Part shown: positions 56,612-64,000 of the stretch, piece by piece
Layout of the letters: each line of letters starts with the position of its first letter
Numbering within the stretch: the first letter of the stretch is position 1
NCBI GenBank assembly: GCA_964036275.1
Contig: OZ038439.1
Span: 5,475,912 to 5,539,911, forward strand
Direction of reading: 5' to 3'
DNA from: Litoditis marina
Taxonomy: Eukaryota; Nematoda; Chromadorea; Rhabditida; Rhabditidae
DNA length: 64,000 bases
Made by a program: the position numbers and the translations under genes
Notes under the pieces: generated by a model
What the model was told of the DNA's origin: nothing
Seen by the model: only the letters and a program-made list of their open reading frames with translations
Databases searched by the model: none

Positions 56612-59600
56612 AGAGATCAGATTTGCACACTCACAAAATTTCGTGAACTCCGCTACTCGCATAGTTTCGTGAAATCGGCTACCCACAGAATTTTGTTAAC
56701 TTGTTACTCACAGAATTTTGTGTTGGTTACTCACGTAATGATGTTAATTTGTTACTCACAGAATTATGTGAGTGAGTAAGATTGTAAGCAAGTTCAACTT
56801 TCCTTTATAGTTCCTAATCTTTCTTTCTTGTAAAACGATTAGCAAAGTACAAACCAACGTGTCAAACAGGCTGAACATTGTTTTCAACTTTTCTGAGGCT
56901 CACTCACAGAATTATGTGAGTGAGTAAGATTGTAAGCAAGTTCAACTTTACTTTATAGTTCCTAATCTTTCTTTCTTGTAAAACGGTAAGCAAACTATAA
57001 AACAACGTGTTAAATAGGCTGAACATTGTTTTCAACTTTTCTGAGGCTCACTCACAGAATTATGTGAGTGAGTAAGATTGTAAGCAAGTTCAACTTTACT
57101 TTATAGTTCCTAATCTTTCTTTCTTGTAAAACGGTAAGCAAACTATAAAACAACGTGTTAAATAGGCTGAACATTGTTTTCAACTTTTCTGAGGCTCACT
57201 CACAGAATTATGTGAGTGAGTAAGATTGTAAGCAAGTTCAACTTTACTTTATAGTTCCTAATCTTTCTTTCTTGTAAAACGGTAAGCAAACTATAAAACA
57301 AAGTGTTAAACAGGCTGAACTCTGAACATTGTTTTCAACTTTTCTAAGGCTCACTCACAGAATTATGTGAGTGAGTAAGATTGTGAGCAAGTTCAACTTT
57401 ACTTTATAGTTCCTAATCTTTCTTTCTTGTAAAACGGTAAACAAACAATAAAACAACGTGTTAAACAGGCTGAACATTGTTTTCAACTTTTCTAAGGCTC
57501 ACTCACAGAATTATGTGAGTGAGTAAGATTGTAAGCAAGTTCAACTTTACTTTATGGTTCCTAATCTTTCTTTCTTGTAAAACGGTAAGCAAACTATAAA
57601 ACAACGTGTTAAACAGGCTGAACATTGTTTTCAACTTTTCTAAGGCTCACTCACAGAATTATGTGAGTGAGTAAGATTGTAAGCAAGTTCAACTTTACTT
57701 TATGGTTCCTAATCTTTCTTTCTTGTAAAACGGTAAGCAAACTATAAAACAACGTGTTAAACAGGCTGAACATTGTTTTCAACTTTTCTGAGGCTCACTC
57801 ACAGAATTATGTGAGTGATTAAGATTGTAAGCAAGTTCAATTTTACTTTATAGTTCCTAATCTTTCTCTCTTGTAAAACGGTAAGCAAACTATAAAACAA
57901 CGTGTTAAACAGGCTGAACATTGTTTTCAACTTTTTTAAGGCTCACTCACAGAATTATGTGAGTGAGTAAGATTGTAAGCAAGTTCAACTTTACTTTATG
58001 GTTCCTAATCTTTCTTTCTTGTAAAACGGTAAGCAAACTATAAAACAACGTGTTAAACAGGCTGAACATTGTTTTCAACTTTTCTAAGGCTCACTCACAG
58101 AATTATGTGAGTGAGTAAGATTGTAAGCAAGTTCAACTTTACCTTATGGTTCCTAATCTTTCTTTCTTGTAAAACGGTAAGCAAACTATAAAACAACGTG
58201 TTAAACAGGCTGAACATTGTTTTCAACTTTTCTGAGGCTCACTCACAGAATTATGTGAGTGATTAAGATTGTAAGCAAGTTCAATTTTACTTTATAGTTC
58301 CTAATCTTTCTCTCTTGTAAAACGGTAAGCAAACTATAAAACAACGTGTTAAACAGGATGAACATTGTTTTCAACTTTTCTAAGGCTCACTCACAGAATT
58401 ATGTGAGTGAGTAAGATTGTAAGCAAGTTCAACTTTACTTTATGGTTCCTAATCTTTCTTTCTTGTAAAACGGTAAGCAAACTATAAAACAACGTGTTAA
58501 ACAGGCTGAACATTGTTTTCAACTTTTTTAAGGCTCACTCACAGAATTATGTGAGTGAGTAAGATTGTAAGCAAGTTCAACTTTACTTTATAGTTCCTAA
58601 TCTTTCTTTCTTGTAAAACGGTAAGCAAACTATAAAACAAAGTGTTAAACAGGCTGAACTCTGAACATTGTTTTCAACTTTTCTAAGGCTCACTCACAGA
58701 ATTATGTGAGTGAGTAAGATTGTGAGCAAGTTCAACTTTACTTTATAGTTCCTAATCTTTCTTTCTTGTAAAACGGTAAACAAACAATAAAACAACGTGT
58801 TAAACAGGCTGAACATTGTTTTCAACTTTTCTAAGGCTCACTCACAGAATTATGTGAGTGAGTAAGATTGTAAGCAAGTTCAACTTTACTTTATGGTTCC
58901 TAATCTTTCTTTCTTGTAAAACGGTAAGCAAACTATAAAACAACGTGTTAAACAGGCTGAACATTGTTTTCAACTTTTCTGAGGCTCACTCACAGAATTA
59001 TATGAGTGAGTAAGATTGTAAGCAAGTTCAATTTTACTTTATAGTTCCTAATCTTTCTTTCTTGTAAAACGGTAAACAAACAATAAAACAACGTGTTAAA
59101 CAGGCTGAACATTGTTTTCAACTTTTCTAAGGCTCACTCACAGAATTATGTGAGTGAGTAAGATTGTAAGCAAGTTCAACTTTACTTTATGGTTCCTAAT
59201 CTTTCTTTCTTGTAAAACGGTAAGCAAACTATAAAACAACGTGTTAAACAGGCTGAACATTGTTTTCAACTTTTCTGAGGCTCACTCACAGAATTATGTG
59301 AGTGATTAAGATTGTAAGCAAGTTCAATTTTACTTTATAGTTCCTAATCTTTCTCTCTTGTAAAACGGTAAGCAAACTATAAAACAACGTGTTAAACAGG
59401 CTGAACATTGTTTTCAACTTTTTTAAGGCTCACTCACAGAATTATGTGAGTGAGTAAGATTGTAAGCAATCTTTCCATGTAAAACTATTAGCAAAGTACA
59501 AACCAACGTGTTCTTTCATGTGAAAAGGTAAGCAAACTATAAAACAACGTGTTAAACAGGCTGAACATTGTTTTCAACTTTTTTAAGGCTCACTCACAGA

Positions 59601-59690
59601 ATTATGTGAGTGAGTAAGATTGTAAGCAATCTTTCTTTCATGTAAAACGATTAGCAAAGTACAAACCAACGTGTCAAACACACAATTTTC
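56612..59690. repeat. 148-bp satellite, block B5, more diverged
   Basis: About 20 units, mainly of the GGTAAGCAAACTATAAAAC type, with more substitutions than the other blocks (CTAAGGCTCACTC, CTTTATGGTTCC, a CTCTGAACATTG insertion). The last units are deleted and rearranged from about 59460. Confidence 0.88.
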
Positions 59691-59842
59691 CTACAAGCTG
59701 AATCAAGATATTTTAATGGGTTTTTTTTCACATACGAAACAAATAATACCCAAACGCCGACACATTTCCTTTCGCAATCTTGCTGATTGGAAACATTCCA
59801 GGTATCGATAATGTCGATTTCAACACAAAGTTTAATAATAGC
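59691..59842. other. Unique sequence between block B5 and the last SL block
   Basis: About 150 bp unrelated to either satellite, with no ORF or RNA recognised. It directly replaces the 3' two thirds of an SL gene, whose start is at 59878. Confidence 0.5.
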
Positions 59843-59878
59843 TTTCTCCTAAGTACCTTGAGATACTGGGTTTAAACC
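59843..59878 (-). pseudogene. Truncated SL RNA gene (5' part only)
   Basis: The leader and donor are intact, but similarity stops at about +36 and unrelated sequence follows. There is no Sm site or terminal stem. Confidence 0.8.
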
Positions 59879-60184
59879 AACGAAGAGGAGAAATGGAATC
59901 ATGACGTTCCCTGGTTCGTCGTATCTAATCTTGGTAGTGCGACAGACGAGAGCAGTGAGACGCAGACAGTAAGCAAAAGCGAGAGCAATGCCAAAAGATG
60001 GAGAGATCAGAGCGAGATCTAACATTTGATCAACTAACTCGCTCTGTGAACCGATAAGTAGCTTGCTGAGATGATATATTCCGTTGATTTGTTGCTGTCT
60101 TTGTAGTTTGATCTCGTTGAATGTCGAAAATTATGATGTGTAACAGCTAAAGTACTATAAACTTCTACTTTGAACCTTCTTATC

Positions 60185-60282
60185 GCTCACCCGGATACCC
60201 CGAGCAAGCTTTCCAAAAATTAGGTTCAAACACATCTTTCGATGGTTTTCTCCTAAGTACCTTGAGATACTGGGTTTAAACC
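60185..60282 (-). ncRNA. SL RNA gene, copy 24
   Basis: Consensus leader and body with minor flank changes. Confidence 0.84.
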
Positions 60283-60532
60283 AATGAAAAGGAGAAATGG
60301 AATCAGGACGTTCCCTGGTTCGTCGTATCTAATATTGGTAGTGCGACAGACGAGAGCTGTGAGACGCAGACAGTAAGCGAATGCGAGAGCAATGATAAAA
60401 GATGGAGAGAACAGAGCTAGTTCAAACATTTGATGATTGTTTCTGTGTTTGTAGTTTGATCTCGTTGAATGTCGAAAATTATGATGTGTAACAGCTAAAG
60501 TACTATCAACTTCTACTTTGAACCTTTTTATC

Positions 60533-60630
60533 GCTCACCCGGATACCCCGAGCAAGCTTTCCAAAAATTAGGTTCAAACACATCTTTCGATGGTTTTCTC
60601 CTAAGTACCTTGAGATACTGGGTTTAAACC
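60533..60630 (-). ncRNA. SL RNA gene, copy 25
   Basis: Consensus leader and body in a unit shortened to 348 bp. Confidence 0.83.
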
Positions 60631-60874
60631 AACGAAAAGGAGAAATGGAATCAGGACGTTCCCTGGTTCGTCGTATCTAATATTGGTAGTGCGACAGACG
60701 AGAGCTGTGAGACACAGACAGTAAGCGAATGCGAGAGCAATGATAAAAGATGGAGAGAACAGAGCTAGTTCAAACATTTGATGATTGTTTCTGTGTTTGT
60801 AGTTTGATCTCGTTGAATGTCGAAAATTATGATGTGTAACAGTACTATCAACTTCTACTTTGAACCTTTTTATC

Positions 60875-60972
60875 GCTCACCCGGATACCCCGAGCAAGCT
60901 TTCCAAAAATTAGGTTCAAACACATCTTTCGATGGTTTTCTCCTAAGTACCTTCAGATACTGGGTTTAAACC
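60875..60972 (-). ncRNA. SL RNA gene, copy 26 (leader position 19 variant)
   Basis: C19 to G leader variant as in copies 9 and 14; the body is intact. Confidence 0.82.
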
Positions 60973-61273
60973 AACGAAGAGGAGAAATGGAATCAGGACG
61001 TTCCCTGGTTCGTCGTATCTAATCTTGGTAGTGCGACAGACGAGAGCAGTGAGACGCAGACAGTAAGCAAAAGCAAGAGCAATGATAAAATATGGAGAGA
61101 TCAGAGCGAGATCTAACATTTGATCAACTAACTCGCTCTGTGAACCGATAAGTAGCTTGCTGAGATGATATATTCCGTTGATTTGTTGCTGTGTTTTTAG
61201 TTTGATCTCGTTGAATGTCGAAAATTATGATGTGTAACAGCTAAAGTACTATCAACTTCTACTTTGAACCTTT

Positions 61274-61603
61274 TCATCGCTCACCCGGATACCCCGAGCA
61301 AGCTTTCCAAAAATTAGGTTCAAACACATTATTCGATCCCAACTGCTCGAATTTGGAGCTGATATTACCGAAAAGATAGAGTTCAACGTGAAGATGTGCT
61401 TCTTGTTGAGCCTGTCTCCAAGCTATACGTTGTTCTCGCTCTGTCAGATTATGGAAGTGTTCGTTATCTACCAAAGTATTATCCTGTTCGTTTGAGCTAT
61501 CGAGTTCTTCTTTACGTTGATTCGGCTTTCTCAATGGTGTAAAGAAATTTTCAATTGAACTGTCGTCCGAACTATATTTGTCCTTGTTTGTATCAAAGGA
61601 CAT
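61274..61603 (-). CDS. Unidentified ORF running into the SL array edge
   Basis: 109 codons from ATG at 61603. The first about 88 residues are hydrophilic and acidic (SSDDSSIENFFTPLRK; EREQRIAWRQAQQEAH), plausible for a real protein or a transposon ORF. The last about 18 residues are antisense-derived from the truncated SL gene. I do not recognise the family. It may be the N-terminal remnant of a gene or mobile element cut by the array junction, or chance. Confidence 0.3.
   Translation of the reverse strand: MSFDTNKDKYSSDDSSIENFFTPLRKPNQRKEELDSSNEQDNTLVDNEHFHNLTEREQRIAWRQAQQEAHLHVELYLFGNISSKFEQLGSNNVFEPNFWKACSGYPGER
61279..61337 (-). pseudogene. Truncated SL RNA gene (3' part only)
   Basis: The terminal stem, Sm-type site and GTTCAAACACAT segment are present, but similarity ends between about +48 and +40. 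The leader and promoter side are replaced by unique DNA. Confidence 0.8.
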
Positions 61604-62465
61604 GCACTAGGTTACGTGTGTGCCAATTCTCATGCACCTGCCATGAGTTGAAGCACTATGAAATACTTAATGTACCTTAGGGCAATGTTAGTGATGGTTA
61701 ATTTATCAATAGGTTGCAAGCTTTCAGTAGTCACCTTCTCTGGTGGTTGCCGACTGGTCGGACTCGTGTGCCAGTTTCGAAATTGCTGCCACCCTGCTGG
61801 CTCTGCCCCCTGGGAGAGTGCAGACAGCGAGAGCGATCAGAACGTAACTCGTGTGAGAGCGTCCAGAGAAACACGACTACCGTAATCTTATTTCTCCAAA
61901 TGAAGTGCAGTTTGAATTTGAACCTCTAATGCTCAACATTTAGATAGAAATTTATACATAATAATCCAGGGAATTTCTGGAAAAGCATGCCACTATCTTA
62001 TATTAACTCATCAATTGTTTTGGTTTGTGATTAAGTCAGGGAAACAAAATGGTGAATGACAGTACTTCTGCTTAATGCTCTGTATTCGTTGCGTGAAACA
62101 TTATCGCAAGATATACCAATTTTCAGTTCCACTGAAGAGAAACTGTTGTTAGCAGATTTCAAGTTCGACTAGATTGTTTTTGTCAAGAAGTGCTAAAAAC
62201 TATCGCGAAACTTTTCGAAATCTTTAACTTGAGTTTTCACTATGTATATCGAAAATCGGATAATATTCGTCTGTTGACTTGATAGCGGGCCTTAGGATTA
62301 GCGCCTAATTCATTGTCTTACACCGATGGTTTATGGTGGCAATCCGATTTGTCACCTGATTTATATTTGTTTTGCGGCTGACCTTATGTTCCTATCGTAA
62401 ATACGGCCCTCGGACAAATTTGTTTACTGGGATGAACAGATTTATAGTTTGCGCGTCTGTTCTAT
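61604..62465. other. Non-coding or unassigned stretch right of the array
   Basis: AT-rich with only short ORFs and no recognisable domains. Nothing else could be assigned. Confidence 0.4.
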
Positions 62466-62512
62466 TCTTGCATAAAAGGCTGCCCAGAGCGCCTCTCCGT
62501 TAGTCATCATGT
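62466..62512 (+). promoter_or_regulatory. Possible TATA promoter
   Basis: TTGCATAAAAGGCTG at about 62468 is a TATA-like box, and about 30 bp downstream lies an initiator-like TTAGTCATCATG. A GTAAGT donor candidate follows at about 62557 (GTCGCA/GTAAGT), consistent with a short 5' exon. This is inferred from spacing only. Confidence 0.3.
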
Positions 62513-62641
62513 CTGGAGATTCGCTCAGCTAAGAAGAATGCCTAGATCTTGTCGCAGTAAGTTAGATTGTGTTCATCGAAACTGTTTCTGATTATCATTC
62601 GAATCAGTTACTGATAGTGGGCCGCAACTAGCAAAAAATTC

Positions 62642-62696
62642 TACCAAAATAGACTGAGCAGATGTTGATAAAATAGACTGAGCAGATGTAAATAGA
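62642..62696. repeat. Short tandem duplication
   Basis: AATAGACTGAGCAGATGT occurs twice in tandem (about 62648 and 62672) with a short spacer. Local duplication only. Confidence 0.6.
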
Positions 62697-62984
62697 CAAA
62701 TGTTGAGCTTGGGTAGACCTACTTGGGAAAGAGAACTCCTGTGTGTAAATGAATTTCTTTTCAAGCGAATTTGCTTTAAGTTTAGCTGCTAAGTTTACAT
62801 TCAAATGATGGTTCCAATTTTGTTCAGCAGGTCTCTTTTAAGTGAACTTATGTGAAGTAAGTACCGGGTTGATTTTGCTGTTGTGAAACTTGTTCTCCTA
62901 ATATGTTTGATAGTGAGTTATGTGATTCCTAAGATAGTTCAATTTACTTTTTAGGGGAATTTCAATCTTTCCTCTGCTCTCAAC

Positions 62985-63183
62985 ATGGCAATTTTTTTCG
63001 CGGTTCCGCTACCTGCCCTAGGTTCTCCTGAAAGTATCCCAAGTCCCCAGCATTATCGAGCTGCTGTTCATCATGCTATACTTGGACATCTTTCTCGATC
63101 GGAGGTGGATACCTGCACTATCGAAACTGCCCCGCTAATGGTTAGCACCTTCAGTGTCAGCAAGGGAGATCGCCTCATCAAAG
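62985..63183 (+). CDS. Possible first coding exon of an unidentified gene
   Basis: ATG in CAACATGG context, 66 codons (MAIFFAVPLPALGSP...GDRLIK), then one base and a plausible donor, GTATAG. A TTTTTAG acceptor at about 62949-62955 precedes it. The composition looks protein-like (HYRAAVHHAILGHLSRSEVD), but I recognise no family. No second exon was found before the window end; a foldback element begins about 100 bp further on. Confidence 0.3.
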
Positions 63184-63280
63184 GTATAGTCTTCTCCATT
63201 CCTACTGAGACTTCTACAGTAGGATTTCGAAACTTCCAAGCCGTTTTGTTCACTTACTTTTGATCGGAGGATCAGAGGCG

Positions 63281-63999
63281 GTATGCATGAACATCCCTAG
63301 CCGGGATGTGATCCCGCCGGGATGTAACCCGGGCCCGTCCCGGGTTGGGATAATCGATATGCACAGGCATCCCGGCCGGGTTGGGCTAGATCCCGGCGGG
63401 ATGAGGTCGGGATGGGCTGTTTTCATGTAAACAATGCACTTTTGTTAGCCAGTAGGTAATCAAAAGAGTAGCATATGTGGTAGTTTTCGAATATGCAAAA
63501 CAAATTTATAGTTTTGCATAGTATATGAATATGTAAAACAAATTCGTAGTTTTCTATACTATCAAAAACAATCTGGATATTTGATGAATTGGTGTTTTTC
63601 AATGTATTAGATACTTTACGGAATTCGTATAATCAAAGTTATGAAAACCCCATTAGATCCGTGACAGAATACTATAAAGTGATATAGAAATGTTTTTGAT
63701 GAACAATATAATTTTTCCAACATCGTCCAAATAAACCAAATCTTATGTTCACGGAATCAGCTTATCTTCCTTATTTCATAAATGATCATTTACATTGATG
63801 ATGTTTGTAAAATTACGTTAATTACAATAAAAACGATGAAATTTGAGCCGAACCCGACCTCTCTAGCTCGGGATGAAATTTGCATCCCGCCCGGGATGTG
63901 AACCCGGGCGGGATGCGTAGTGCATACCGGAATGGCCATCCCGGGCTGAACCGAGCCCGGGATCACATCCCAACCCGGCCCGGGATCTTTCATGCATAC
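63281..63999. mobile_element. GC-rich foldback element at the window end
   Basis: The left end GTATGCATGAACATCCC and right end GGGATCTTTCATGCATAC are inverted. Each end carries about 130-150 bp packed with CCCGGG, CGGGATG and GATCCCG motifs in both orientations, around an AT-rich centre of about 430 bp without an ORF. It resembles a foldback/MITE element with repeated subterminal binding sites. Confidence 0.7.
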
Positions 64000-64000
64000 G

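Larger units (their letters stand above)
59843..61337 (-). repeat. 404-bp satellite, block A6, degenerate array edge
   Basis: Contains a truncated SL gene (59843-59878), three full SL genes and the 3' half of another (61279-61337). Two units carry a roughly 56-bp deletion with GAGCTAGTTCAAACATTTG in place of the hairpin. The array stops inside the last SL gene. Confidence 0.85.

Noticed and set aside
43006..56686. Four near-identical 75-codon ORFs (43006, 43520, 51275, 56459) beginning MGSRFHETMRV
   Set aside because: They occur wherever the transition module joins an SL spacer, and their last residues are encoded by SL RNA antisense sequence. Their conservation follows from repeat identity, with no evidence of coding selection.

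Overview
The window is nuclear DNA of an invertebrate animal, most likely a nematode and perhaps an early-branching (enoplean-type) one. The reasons are split genes with GT-AG introns, tandem genes for a spliced-leader (SL) RNA whose 22-nt leader closely resembles nematode SL2, and a NeSL-clade retrotransposon, a group first described in nematode SL genes. The assignment rests mainly on the SL RNA and is an inference.

Left part (1-29,020): two divergent housekeeping-type genes. On the minus strand, 39 phase-consistent coding exons (22,875 down to 145) give 1,536 codons of an MROH1 (HEATR7A) HEAT-repeat protein; its last exons lie beyond base 1. On the plus strand, 8 exons (24,365-29,019) encode a complete 251-residue seven-pass membrane protein of the MMD/PAQR10-11 (hemolysin III) family. 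The introns carry at least nine small foldback or MITE-like families.

Middle part (about 29,965-61,337): a composite satellite. A 404-bp unit, each copy holding one SL RNA gene on the minus strand, alternates with blocks of a 148-bp unit built around a CTCACTCAC/GTGAGTGAG palindrome. I count 26 full-length SL RNA genes and three truncated ones. The SL RNA reading is supported by an SL2-like leader ending at a GT donor, a GAAA-capped stem, an Sm-type AATTTTTGG and a 10-bp terminal stem-loop.

Inside the array (about 43,760-51,083) sits a 7.3-kb NeSL-type non-LTR retrotransposon on the minus strand: zinc fingers, a Ulp1-like cysteine protease, a reverse transcriptase and a restriction-like endonuclease, then a 3' tail with 86-bp tandem repeats. 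One in-frame TGA separates the reverse transcriptase part from the endonuclease part. Its 3' end cuts an SL gene at about +42, and that SL copy is inverted relative to the rest of the array. Two other broken SL genes are cut within about 12 nt of the same place, which suggests a shared cleavage site.

Right part (61,338-64,000): mostly non-coding. It holds an ORF fragment fused to the array edge, a possible promoter with a first coding exon of an unidentified gene, and a GC-rich foldback element at the window end. No rRNA, tRNA or CRISPR was recognised.
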